Assembly: GCA_963771595.1 (NCBI GenBank)
Contig: CAVYUC010000033.1
Location: forward strand, 1 to 64,000
DNA from: CAVYUC01 sp963771595
GTDB taxonomy: Bacteria > Bacteroidota > Bacteroidia > Bacteroidales > Prolixibacteraceae
Length of the DNA: 64,000 bases
Reading direction: 5' to 3'
In this document: piece by piece, positions 36,153 through 45,110 of the stretch
How the letters are laid out: each line of letters begins with the position of its first letter
Position numbering within the stretch: the stretch's first letter is position 1
Notes under the pieces: generated by a model
What the model was told of the DNA's origin: nothing
The model's database searches: none
What the model saw: only the letters and a program-made list of their open reading frames with translations
Program-made: the position numbers and the translations under genes

Positions 36153-38549
36153 TTAATTAAAGCTATTCAACAATTGTTCCAAACTGTATTCATCCTGAAT
36201 AAACACCTGCCGCGCCTTGCTTCCTTCACTTGGACCAACAACTCCCGCGGCTTCCAGCTGATCCATTATTCGTCCGGCACGGTTGTAGCCAATTGAAAAT
36301 TTCCGCTGTATCATTGAAGTGGAGCCCATTTGGTTCATTACCACGATACGCGCTGCATCATCGAAAAGTTCATCACGATTATTCAGGTCAACTTCTCCGG
36401 GTCCGGGTTCTTCATCGCCAACATATTCGGGAAGCAAAAATGCAGTAGAAAATCCTTGTTGTTCAGCAATAAACGTACAGATTTGTTCCACTTCGGGAGT
36501 ATCGATAAAAGCACATTGAACGCGTGTAATATTGCTGCCTGAAGAGATAAGCATGTCGCCTTTTCCGATTAACTGGTTGGCGCCGGGTGTGTCCAAAATG
36601 GTCCGCGAATCGATCATTGAAGCCACTTTAAAAGCAATTCGTGCCGGGAAATTTGCCTTAATAACACCGGTAATAATATTGGTAGAGGGGCGTTGTGTGG
36701 CAATAATCATGTGAATACCAACCGCCCTTGCCAGCTGTGCAATTCGTGCAATCGGCAATTCAATTTCTTTTCCGGCAGTCATAATTAAATCAGCAAATTC
36801 GTCAATTACAACCACAATGTACGGCATAAATTTGTGCCCCTTTTCAGGATTTAATTTCCGGCTGATAAACTTTTTATTGTACTCTTTAATGTTTCGCGCG
36901 TGTGCTTTTTTTAGTAAATCGTAACGCTGATCCATTTCAATGTTTATGGAATTCAGTGTATATTTTACCTTCTGAATATCAGTAATTACCGGCTCTTCTT
37001 CATCCGGTAGTTTTGCCAGGTAATGTTTTTCGAGAATGGAATAAAGGTTCAGCTCCACTTTTTTCGGATCCACAAAAACAAACTTCAGTTGCGACGGATG
37101 TTTTTTGTACAGCAGCGAAGTAATTATCACATTTATTCCCACAGATTTTCCCTGTCCTGTTGCCCCGGCGACTAAAATGTGCGGCATTTTTACCAAGTCA
37201 AACAAGTAGGTTTCGTTTGAAATGGTTTTGCCCAGTGCAACCGGTAGTTCGGCTGTTGTTTCCCTGAATTTTGAAGAACTCAGAATAGAACGCATCGACA
37301 CCACTTCCGGATTTTGATTTGGCACTTCAATACCAATTGTTCCGCGCCCCGGAATTGGCGCAATAATCCGAATCCCCAGCGCAGCAAGGCTCAGCGCAAT
37401 ATCGTCTTCCAGGTTTTTAATTTTGGCAATTCTGATTCCCGGTGCCGGCACAATCTCGTAAAGTGTGATGGTCGGCCCGATTGTCGCGCGGATTTTGGTA
37501 ATTTCTATTTTATAGTGGCGCAGGGTTTCCACAATTTTGTTTTTGTTGGCCACCAGCTCTTCGTTGCTCACTTCTGCATTTCCCGATTTATGATCTTCCA
37601 GCAGTTCAAATGTGGGAAATTTAAATTTCGATAATTCAAGGGTCGGATCATAGTCTTCCAATTCGCTTACCTGCGTTTCGCCGCCTTCCTCATTGTTGTC
37701 TTCCACCATTGGCTGCACAAGTAGTTCCAAATCTTCCTCTTCCGGCTCTTCAGCATCTGCCGTTTTTTTCGGTTTTTCGTCTTTCGGTTTTTCTTCAATT
37801 TCAACATCCGGATCGAAGACCGCCATAACTACATCATTATCATCAATTACCTTCGAAATAACCGGGTCAGATAATTCTTCCGGCTTTTCTGCATTTTCTT
37901 TCGTTTCAGCTTGTTCTGTTTCTGATTTTGGCTTATTCCGGAACAGATTTTTCAATATCGAATAGGACTTTTCAAAACGAATTATAAACAAGGTGAAACC
38001 GGTGATCAGCAGCAATAATATTAATCCCGACTGCCCGATAAGCGAACTCAGCCAGTTGCTGACAACAAAACCGTAGCGTCCGCCTTCGTACATAAAACTA
38101 CCGGCTGTGGTTTTCGAAAAAATCAGGCCTAAGGTTACTGACAACCAAACCACCATCATCAAACTGAAAATCAAATTCCGCGAATATTTCACCAGGTTTC
38201 GGCCAAGAATTGTAAATCCGGTAATAATCAGCAAATAAATAAAAATGAATGAAGCCAGTCCGAAACCGCGGTTCATAATCATTTCAGAAAGGTAAGCGCC
38301 TGTTTTTCCGGCTTTATTTTGCACTCTGATGGAGGAGTCGAAAATGAAATCGGAACTTTTCAAATCAAATTTACTCTGATCGGCACCGCCATAAAACAGA
38401 AATGAAATAAAGGCAATTAACAAATAAGCAGAAATTAAAAGCACCAGAATTCCGAGAATCAACCTGAATTTTTCGTTGTTGAAAAATGCGGTTTTTGGCT
38501 TTCTTTTTTTCCGGTTATTATTTACAGGCTTCTTTGCTTTTGGTGCCAT
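36153..38549 (-). CDS. ftsK: DNA translocase FtsK
   Basis: The 798-aa protein has four membrane spans (about 25-200), an acidic Glu/Lys-rich linker (about 215-310) and the motor domain with Walker A GATGQGKSVG, Walker B YIVVVIDEFADLIMTAG and HMIIATQRPS. The FtsK gamma winged helix is at the end (DDAARIVVMNQMGSTSMIQR, then GYNRAGRIMDQLEAAGVVG), which reads KOPS-like polarity signals. It pumps chromosome ends through the septum and activates XerD. The linker is short relative to E. coli FtsK. It is first in the ftsK-lolA pair. Confidence 0.93.
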   Translation of the reverse strand: MAPKAKKPVNNNRKKRKPKTAFFNNEKFRLILGILVLLISAYLLIAFISFLFYGGADQSKFDLKSSDFIFDSSIRVQNKAGKTGAYLSEMIMNRGFGLASFIFIYLLIITGFTILGRNLVKYSRNLIFSLMMVVWLSVTLGLIFSKTTAGSFMYEGGRYGFVVSNWLSSLIGQSGLILLLLITGFTLFIIRFEKSYSILKNLFRNKPKSETEQAETKENAEKPEELSDPVISKVIDDNDVVMAVFDPDVEIEEKPKDEKPKKTADAEEPEEEDLELLVQPMVEDNNEEGGETQVSELEDYDPTLELSKFKFPTFELLEDHKSGNAEVSNEELVANKNKIVETLRHYKIEITKIRATIGPTITLYEIVPAPGIRIAKIKNLEDDIALSLAALGIRIIAPIPGRGTIGIEVPNQNPEVVSMRSILSSSKFRETTAELPVALGKTISNETYLFDLVKMPHILVAGATGQGKSVGINVIITSLLYKKHPSQLKFVFVDPKKVELNLYSILEKHYLAKLPDEEEPVITDIQKVKYTLNSINIEMDQRYDLLKKAHARNIKEYNKKFISRKLNPEKGHKFMPYIVVVIDEFADLIMTAGKEIELPIARIAQLARAVGIHMIIATQRPSTNIITGVIKANFPARIAFKVASMIDSRTILDTPGANQLIGKGDMLISSGSNITRVQCAFIDTPEVEQICTFIAEQQGFSTAFLLPEYVGDEEPGPGEVDLNNRDELFDDAARIVVMNQMGSTSMIQRKFSIGYNRAGRIMDQLEAAGVVGPSEGSKARQVFIQDEYSLEQLLNSFN

Positions 38550-38779
38550 ACATATATTTAAGTTGAAGAAAATAAAAATGCAAATTTAATTAAAAATATC
38601 AGGATACTAATTTTAAACAGGAATTGTACCCAAACAATTCAGGCGATTAAAACAAAGTCACAATTTAATATGAAAAAGAAGTGCCAGTTTTCCTTATTTT
38701 TATACAACCAACTGTTCTACAGCAATATAATAAGTTTCAAAAGTGGGAAAGATTCATTTCTTATTTTCATTACTTTTTT

Positions 38780-38787
38780 TATGTTTG
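38780..38787 (+). promoter_or_regulatory. -7 promoter element (TATGTTTG) for arcC
   Basis: TATGTTTG fits TAnnTTTG and predicts transcription from about 38794, some 17 nt before the ATG at 38811. This argues against the longer frame that begins at 38670. Confidence 0.4.
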
Positions 38788-38810
38788 CTCAACAAATCAT
38801 CCAAAGAAGT

Positions 38811-39779
38811 ATGAAAAAACTAGCGGTTGTTGCGCTTGGCGGAAATGCACTTATACGCGATAATGAAGAAGGGACCATTGAACAGCAGGAAAAAAATGCA
38901 ACGGAAACGCTGGAAAACCTGGTGCACCTGATTAAAGACGGGTACGAACTGGTAATAACACACGGAAACGGGCCGCAGGTTGGTAACATTCTGATGCGGA
39001 ACGATGCCGGTGAGCAGCTTTATAATATTTCGCCAATGCCGCTCGATATTTGTGTCGCCGATTCGCAGGGGGGAATTGGTTACATGCTGGAACGAATGAT
39101 GCGAAATGTGCTGAACAAACACGGAATTACCAAAAATGTGATAATTATGGTAACGCTTGTTGAAATAGATAAAAACGATCCGGCCTTTCAAAATCCTTCA
39201 AAACGAATCGGAAAATTATACAGCAAGGAAGAAGCCGAACGGCTGACCCGCGAAAAAAACTGGATATTCAAACCAAGTTCAAAAGCAGGTGGCGGTTTCC
39301 GCAGAGTAGTTCCCTCGCCTGTCCCACTCGATATAATTAACAAAGATACCATTGAATTACTGGTAAAAAACGGCAATATTGTTATTGCTGCCGGTGGTGG
39401 CGGAATTCCGGTATATTTTGATGAGGAGAAAAATCTGCGTACCCTCGACGCCGTTATCGATAAAGATATGGCGTCGGGATTACTGGCTACAAATGTAAAG
39501 GCCGATGAATTATACATTCTTACTGATGTACCTTTTATTTTTAAAGATTATGGTCTGCCAACCCAGGAAAAGCTGGAGTTTCTGGATTATTTCGATACAA
39601 AAAAACACCTCGAAGCTGGAACTTTTGCCGAAGGTACAATGGAACCCAAAATCCGCGCCTGTTTAAATTTTATTGAAAAAGGAGGCCAAAAAAGTGTTAT
39701 TACAGAAGCTAAAAAACTGGAAGACAAATCTTTTGGTTCGAAAATTACGATGAACTACGAAAATGAATTAAATACATAA
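38811..39779 (+). CDS. arcC: Carbamate kinase
   Basis: The 322-aa amino-acid-kinase-fold protein begins KKLAVVALGGNALI, the family's N-terminus. THGNGPQVGNIL, PLDICVADSQGGIGYML, VIAAGGGGIPVYF and VIDKDMASGLLA follow in the expected order. It makes ATP and carbamate from carbamoyl phosphate. The frame is open to 38670, but the extra 47 residues are hydrophobic and unlike any carbamate kinase, so the inner ATG is used. It lies 22 nt before argF: together they convert citrulline to ornithine with ATP gain. No arginine deiminase gene is in the window. Confidence 0.92.
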   Translation: MKKLAVVALGGNALIRDNEEGTIEQQEKNATETLENLVHLIKDGYELVITHGNGPQVGNILMRNDAGEQLYNISPMPLDICVADSQGGIGYMLERMMRNVLNKHGITKNVIIMVTLVEIDKNDPAFQNPSKRIGKLYSKEEAERLTREKNWIFKPSSKAGGGFRRVVPSPVPLDIINKDTIELLVKNGNIVIAAGGGGIPVYFDEEKNLRTLDAVIDKDMASGLLATNVKADELYILTDVPFIFKDYGLPTQEKLEFLDYFDTKKHLEAGTFAEGTMEPKIRACLNFIEKGGQKSVITEAKKLEDKSFGSKITMNYENELNT

Positions 39780-39801
39780 TTAAGCAACAAAACATAAAAC
39801 C

Positions 39802-40800
39802 ATGGCATTCAATTTAAAAAACCGCAATTTTCTGAAACTTCTCGATTTTACACCAAAAGAAATAAACTACCTGCTCGACTTGTCAGAATCGCTGAAAAAA
39901 GCCAAATATTCAGGAACTGAGCAGCAGTTGCTGAAAGAAAAGAACATTGCACTGATTTTTGAAAAAGCATCTACCCGCACGCGCTGTGCTTTTGAAGTAG
40001 CTGCATTTGACCAGGGAGCGCATGTTACATATCTTGGCCCCTCGGGTTCGCAAATTGGCCAAAAAGAATCAATGAAAGATACCGCCCGTGTGCTCGGCCG
40101 AATGTACGACGGAATTGAATACCGCGGTTTTGGGCAGAATATCGTGGAAGAACTGGGAAAATACGCCGGAGTTCCGGTGTGGAACGGACTAACCAACGAA
40201 TTTCACCCGACACAAATTCTTGCCGATTTTTTAACCATGAAAGAACACTGCGACAAACCGTTTTCACAAATTAAATTTTGTTACCTGGGCGACGCCCGAA
40301 ATAACATGGGAAACTCGCTGATGGTGGGCGCAGCAAAACTTGGAATGGATTTCAGGGCAGCAGCGCCAAAAGCATGTCAACCGTCCGAAAACCTGCAAAA
40401 CCAGTGCAAAGAAATTGCCCAACAGACCGGTGCAAAAATTACTATCACCGAAAATGTTGAAGAAGCAGTAAAAGATTGCGATTTTCTTTACACCGATGTT
40501 TGGGTTTCAATGGGCGAACCGGACCATGTTTGGGAAGAAAGAATTCAGTTGCTGAAACCTTACCAAATCAATTCAAAAACAATGGAACTGACGCAGAACA
40601 AAAATGTTAAGTTTCTTCATTGCCTGCCGGCTTTCCATAATCGCGACACAAAAGTTGGTGAAGAAATTTACCAAAAATTCGGAATCGGCTCCATGGAAGT
40701 AACCGAAGAAGTTTTTGAAAGCGAAGCATCCGTGGTTTTCGATCAGGCTGAAAACCGGTTGCATACAATAAAAGCCGTTATGGTGGCAACTTTAAGTTAA
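39802..40800 (+). CDS. argF: Ornithine carbamoyltransferase (probably catabolic)
   Basis: The 332-aa enzyme has the carbamoyl-phosphate motif STRTR (from residue 57), then HPTQILADF, the ornithine-binding SMG loop (DVWVSMGEPDHVW) and HCLPAFHNRDTKVGEEI. The SMG loop and HCLPAFH mark a true ornithine enzyme and argue against the N-acetyl- or N-succinylornithine enzymes many Bacteroidota use for biosynthesis. Pairing with carbamate kinase suggests it runs from citrulline to ornithine. The gene symbol for the catabolic form in other species is arcB. Confidence 0.93.
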   Translation: MAFNLKNRNFLKLLDFTPKEINYLLDLSESLKKAKYSGTEQQLLKEKNIALIFEKASTRTRCAFEVAAFDQGAHVTYLGPSGSQIGQKESMKDTARVLGRMYDGIEYRGFGQNIVEELGKYAGVPVWNGLTNEFHPTQILADFLTMKEHCDKPFSQIKFCYLGDARNNMGNSLMVGAAKLGMDFRAAAPKACQPSENLQNQCKEIAQQTGAKITITENVEEAVKDCDFLYTDVWVSMGEPDHVWEERIQLLKPYQINSKTMELTQNKNVKFLHCLPAFHNRDTKVGEEIYQKFGIGSMEVTEEVFESEASVVFDQAENRLHTIKAVMVATLS

Positions 40801-40819
40801 ATAAGCCTTGATATTTTTA

Positions 40820-40827
40820 TATCTTTG
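40820..40827 (+). promoter_or_regulatory. -7 promoter element (TATCTTTG) before the unknown secreted protein
   Basis: TATCTTTG fits TAnnTTTG and predicts a start near 40834, 49 nt before the ATG at 40883. It implies that the gene is not just a tail of the arcC-argF transcript. Confidence 0.4.
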
Positions 40828-40882
40828 TTTGTTGTTGAAGGTGAAATGATTTCAGGTAAAATTACTCGAAATAAAACTGTTC

Positions 40883-42037
40883 ATGAGAAAAGCCATTATT
40901 CTGTTTCAGTTTGTGCTGTTTATTTTTTATGCCGCCGGACAAGAACCTGTTAAAAATGAATTAACTGTGGAAAACGATCCGGTTCACCAGGTCATTCAGC
41001 AGGGAAGAAAACAAATAGTTGATGAAATCATTTCAGGAAATTATCAGTTGGCGCAAAAAACTCTGAACGAGTTAAAAAAGAAGGTGGATAAAAAATATGT
41101 TATTCTTTATCCGCGCGAGGAGATGCTGGTTGCGCTTGCCACGCGTAATTTTAAATTTCTGGCCGACAGCGCCAGAAACTATGAATCGTTGATAGAAAAT
41201 AAACCAATGGCTTTTATTTACGATGATTTCAGGGAAGCCATTTATGCTTATTTACTGCCAGAAATTGGAACAATATCCAGCGAACTCGAAAAATCATCAC
41301 TTACACAACCGGAAAAAGATGTAATTCAGATTTATATCCATTTTCTTTTTAGTGACGATATTTCGGACCTGAATAAAGTTATTAACGATTTCGAAAAAAA
41401 CCACCCAAAAACAAGCTACACCGGATTTTTGAATACTTTGAGGAGGCTGACTTTAAAAAGCCGGATAAATTTTGCTGCGGGATACAGCAGCGAATGTGTG
41501 GGAGCAAAAGTGAGAGACAATTATTTCGACCAGTTGAATACCTTTAAAATTGAAATGGATGGTTTTATCCGCAAGTTATATCTGTCGCTGTTTATTGGCG
41601 GGGGTTTTAGCAATGCCGGCAAAGATTATTTAATTCGCGAAAACAATGAACTGATAAAAAAGGAAGGAAAAAAAATAAGCAGTCTGAAATATGGTTTTAA
41701 ATTCGGACGGTTAATTTATTCGGGAAATGCTGTAAAACTTTATCCGTACATTTCAGTTGGCGGACATGAAATTAATTCCGGTGAACTTGTAATTCAATCA
41801 ACCGATATTTCCAGTCCTTCAGAAATAAAAACCGGATCATTATTTACCGGAGCAGGAATTTCGAGTGATATTTTGTTGCGGGAATGGAAACGCAAACAAA
41901 TGTACGACTCCGAAATTTACTTTTTTGTGCGCCCAAGCTTAGGTTACGATCGCTTTTTAACACCAAATGATATTTCGAAACAGAACAATTTTTATTTTTC
42001 AATTTCGCTGGGAGTGAGCATTGGCCCGAGATTGTAA
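40883..42037 (+). CDS. Unknown exported protein, probable outer-membrane beta-strand C-terminus
   Basis: I do not recognise this 384-aa protein. It has a signal peptide (about 1-19, ending AAGQ), then a helical, charged first half (about 30-190, with NYQLAQKTLNELKKKVDKKY, possibly TPR-like). The second half alternates hydrophobic and polar residues (about 200-384) and ends in FYFSISLGVSIGPRL, like a short outer-membrane barrel with a C-terminal aromatic/hydrophobic strand. One Cys is present in the mature region (SSECVGAK). It has its own -7 element and lies after argF. No function is proposed. Confidence 0.7.
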   Translation: MRKAIILFQFVLFIFYAAGQEPVKNELTVENDPVHQVIQQGRKQIVDEIISGNYQLAQKTLNELKKKVDKKYVILYPREEMLVALATRNFKFLADSARNYESLIENKPMAFIYDDFREAIYAYLLPEIGTISSELEKSSLTQPEKDVIQIYIHFLFSDDISDLNKVINDFEKNHPKTSYTGFLNTLRRLTLKSRINFAAGYSSECVGAKVRDNYFDQLNTFKIEMDGFIRKLYLSLFIGGGFSNAGKDYLIRENNELIKKEGKKISSLKYGFKFGRLIYSGNAVKLYPYISVGGHEINSGELVIQSTDISSPSEIKTGSLFTGAGISSDILLREWKRKQMYDSEIYFFVRPSLGYDRFLTPNDISKQNNFYFSISLGVSIGPRL

Positions 42038-42050
42038 AACAAGAATTTTT

Positions 42051-43070
42051 TTACCGGATGCAATTCACTTCCCTTTCCAGTTCAACTCCAAATTTGGCAA
42101 GCACAGACTGCCGCATTTTCTCCGAGAGTTCGAAAATTTGTTGTCCGGTTGCCTTTCCATAATTCACCAATACCAGCGCCTGCTTTTCATGAACACCCAC
42201 ATCTCCATCGCGAAAACCTTTCCAGCCGGCTTTTTCAATCAGCCAGCCGGCAGCCAGTTTTATTTTTCCATGCCCCACCGGATACACCGGCATTCCATCA
42301 TGTTTATTCTGAAGTTCTTCGGCAGTTTCGGCTTCCACTTTCGGATTTTTAAAAAAGCTGCCTGCATTGCCCAAAACAGTTACATCGGGTAATTTTGATG
42401 AACGAATGGAAATAACAGCATCCCGGATGTTTTTCAGATTAACGTCGCCCAGTTCCTTCACTTTATCTTCAACAAGGGCATAATTCAGTATAAATTCAGG
42501 AAATTTTGCCAACCTGAAAATAACAGAAGTTATAATAAACCTGTTTTTCAATTCGCGTTTAAAAATGCTGTTCCGGTATGCAAACCGGCATTCTTCGGCA
42601 GTGAACACCTGCAATTCATTTGTTTCTAAATTGTAACCTTTAACTTTTTCAATTACATGCTGCACTTCCTGTCCGTATGCACCAATATTTTGTACCGGCG
42701 CCGCACCAACTGCCCCCGGAATCAACGACAGGTTTTCTATGCCTCCCAGGCCGCAATCCACACAATGTTTTACAAATGCATCCCAGCTTTCGCCAGCACC
42801 GGCTTCCATCCATATATTCTGACGATCTTCATGAACCTGAAACATTCCCGGAACATTCGGATGAATAATCAACCCATTAAAATCCTTCAAAAACAACGTG
42901 TTGCTTCCCTGGCCCAAAACATACATTTTTTCTTTTTTCCAGGAGTTGTTCGATTGCAGAAAAACAGCCAAATCTTCGGGTTCGGTAAATTCAAAATAAT
43001 ATTTGGCTTTTGCGTCGAGGCCAAAAGTATTGTGCTGTTTTAATGAATAATTCTCGAAAAAGCGAATCAT
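42051..43070 (-). CDS. murB: UDP-N-acetylenolpyruvoylglucosamine reductase
   Basis: The 339-aa FAD enzyme starts NYSLKQHNTFGLDAKAKYYF. It has LGQGSNTLFLKDFNGLII for FAD binding, GLGGIENLSLIPGAVGAAPVQNIGAYGQEV, and FAYRNSIFK with the catalytic Ser. NAGSFFKNP and LIEKAGWKG come near the end. Length and layout fit the type I (E. coli-like) enzyme. It makes UDP-N-acetylmuramate in peptidoglycan synthesis. It is followed on the same strand, upstream in coordinates, only by the convergent unknown gene; its 5' neighbour is the histidine kinase 84 nt away. Confidence 0.95.
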   Translation of the reverse strand: MIRFFENYSLKQHNTFGLDAKAKYYFEFTEPEDLAVFLQSNNSWKKEKMYVLGQGSNTLFLKDFNGLIIHPNVPGMFQVHEDRQNIWMEAGAGESWDAFVKHCVDCGLGGIENLSLIPGAVGAAPVQNIGAYGQEVQHVIEKVKGYNLETNELQVFTAEECRFAYRNSIFKRELKNRFIITSVIFRLAKFPEFILNYALVEDKVKELGDVNLKNIRDAVISIRSSKLPDVTVLGNAGSFFKNPKVEAETAEELQNKHDGMPVYPVGHGKIKLAAGWLIEKAGWKGFRDGDVGVHEKQALVLVNYGKATGQQIFELSEKMRQSVLAKFGVELEREVNCIR

Positions 43071-43154
43071 GAAACTAAATTTGCTGCAAATATAGGCGAA
43101 CCAAATTAATGCGGTATTGCAAAAGAGATTAAATCATTTTTTACTTAAACTTTA

Positions 43155-44933
43155 CTATTGATATTCTGATTTGGCAGGAAGCCAAAAATGAAAAGTTGAG
43201 CCTTTTCCAGGTTGGCTATCCACCCAGATTTTACCTTTGTGATTATCAATAAATTCCTTGCAAAGTATTAACCCCAGACCTGTGCCTTTTTCATCCTGCG
43301 TGCCTGAAGTAGAAAAACTTTCATCGATGCGGAATAAATTCCCAATCCGGTTTTTGGGAATACCAACTCCTGTATCGGCAACTGAAACATTTATTCCTTC
43401 CGGATTCGTTTCCACCGAAAGAATTATTGTACCGCCAAATTCAGTGTATTTTATTGCATTCGAAATTAGATTTCGCAAAACGGTATTTATCATTGCACTG
43501 TCGCCCCAGGCTTTTGCGTGCAGTGGCAATTCATTTTTTAATTCAATGAGTTTCTGTTTTGCAACATCAATTAAAAGATATTCCACCTCTTTAATAAGTT
43601 CAATCATATCGAAATATTCCGGATTAAATTCTATCCTTCCGGTTTGAGACTGCGACCATTCCATCAGGTTCATCAGTAAATTCATGGCTTTGGCCGAAGA
43701 TTGATTTATAATTTCAGCAAAACGTTCTATACCCTCATAATTTTTAGCTTTTACCTGATCGACAAGAACACTGCTAAAACCAACGATGGCATTAAACGGA
43801 CTTTTTAAATCGTGTGCAATTATGGAGAAAAACTTGTCTTTGCTGGCATTAATTTTCTGAAGCTCTTCATTCTGCTGATCAATTTTCTGCAAACGACCTA
43901 CTGTTTTAAAAAACATCAGCGCCATAATAAATAATAAAACACTAATGATAACTCCGCTGATAAGCACAATTAAAACAGTTCCCTTTATAAATGAAAACTC
44001 GCGGGATTGGGTGAAAAGCAAAATCCATTTTTTGCCGTTAAAATCAACGGGCAGCATTAGTGTTCTCAATCGTTTGCGGGGTTTATTGTCCAGTGCTTTT
44101 TGGCTGTCATATAATATCGAAGATTCAGAAATGTTATCATCATAAACTTTTAAATGAATCCTGTACTGATCAGTTTCCTCCCATCTTCCTAAAATTCCTT
44201 CCATAAGATCGGCCATCCTGTAAGGGCTGTAAACCCATCCCCTAATTGCGGCACGACGTTGCTCCAAGGTATTTACCGGCTTATCATTTTCATATACCGG
44301 AACATACATTAAAGTTCCGGCCTGAACATCTTCGCCTGTTTCCTGAACCAAATCCACCTTTCCCGAAAGCATAGCCATATTACTGTCGCGCGATAATTCC
44401 ATTGCTTTTCTTCTTGTGGCCTCTGAAAACATGTCAAAACCAAATGCCCGCAGGTTGCGACCCGAAAATGGCTCAAGATAAATTATTGAAGTATAAACCT
44501 CTCTTTTCCCCGGCGGATAAATGGTATAATCAGGAAATCCTTCTTTTTGAATCCGGTCGATATGTTTATCCAGTTGTTTTTCAGGCACTACCATTGAAAA
44601 TCCCACTCCCTGAATTCCGGGAAGTGTTTCATGAATTTTTGAACGATCAATAAATTCTTTCCACTCATTTCGCGTAACAGTGTCAGAGACAGCAAATAAG
44701 GCAGTGCCGGCGCGTAAAATTAAAATATGCGCCTGCAAACGCGTATTTATCTTAATTTCAATTTCATGGCACACTGATACAAATTCTTCTTTATCCTGAT
44801 TTTCAACAATAGTGTTTGTAAACAATGTAATTGCTGCTGTTAAAATGAAACCGGCAACTAAAATGAAAATTGCCCTCCAGTCCTGAGCAAGAGTTTTTCT
44901 AGCGGAACGTTTTTTAAGGTTTAATAATTTCAT
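43155..44933 (-). CDS. Membrane histidine kinase with CHASE sensor domain
   Basis: The 592-aa protein has a first membrane span (about 21-42), an extracytoplasmic CHASE domain (about 45-290, with LPGIQGVGFSMVVPEKQL and RAFGFDMFSEATRRKAM), and a second span (about 318-342). A HisKA domain follows with the phospho-acceptor His374 (FFSIIAHDLKSPFNAIVGFS). The ATPase domain has N box NLISNAIKYTEFGG, G1 VADTGVGIP and G2 GTGLGLILCKEF. It senses a small ligand outside the cytoplasm. No response regulator is adjacent, so it is an orphan kinase. Its stop is 85 nt from the murB start. Confidence 0.92.
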   Translation of the reverse strand: MKLLNLKKRSARKTLAQDWRAIFILVAGFILTAAITLFTNTIVENQDKEEFVSVCHEIEIKINTRLQAHILILRAGTALFAVSDTVTRNEWKEFIDRSKIHETLPGIQGVGFSMVVPEKQLDKHIDRIQKEGFPDYTIYPPGKREVYTSIIYLEPFSGRNLRAFGFDMFSEATRRKAMELSRDSNMAMLSGKVDLVQETGEDVQAGTLMYVPVYENDKPVNTLEQRRAAIRGWVYSPYRMADLMEGILGRWEETDQYRIHLKVYDDNISESSILYDSQKALDNKPRKRLRTLMLPVDFNGKKWILLFTQSREFSFIKGTVLIVLISGVIISVLLFIMALMFFKTVGRLQKIDQQNEELQKINASKDKFFSIIAHDLKSPFNAIVGFSSVLVDQVKAKNYEGIERFAEIINQSSAKAMNLLMNLMEWSQSQTGRIEFNPEYFDMIELIKEVEYLLIDVAKQKLIELKNELPLHAKAWGDSAMINTVLRNLISNAIKYTEFGGTIILSVETNPEGINVSVADTGVGIPKNRIGNLFRIDESFSTSGTQDEKGTGLGLILCKEFIDNHKGKIWVDSQPGKGSTFHFWLPAKSEYQ

Positions 44934-45110
44934 TCATGAGTTAGTTTCTTTCGAAAATTTACAAAAAATGCAATTGAGCTAATTTAATTTCCTTCTGTTT
45001 AAATTTCGAAGCATGAAGATACAAAATTTTTATGTTAGCCAATGCTATAACTTTTAACAGCTGGCTTCAAAAGATTAAAGTTTTTATCTTTACCCGATAA
45101 AAATCAACCG

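Noticed and set aside
38670..38810. N-terminal extension of carbamate kinase
   Set aside because: The added residues are hydrophobic and unlike the family, and a -7 element at 38780 lies inside the extension.
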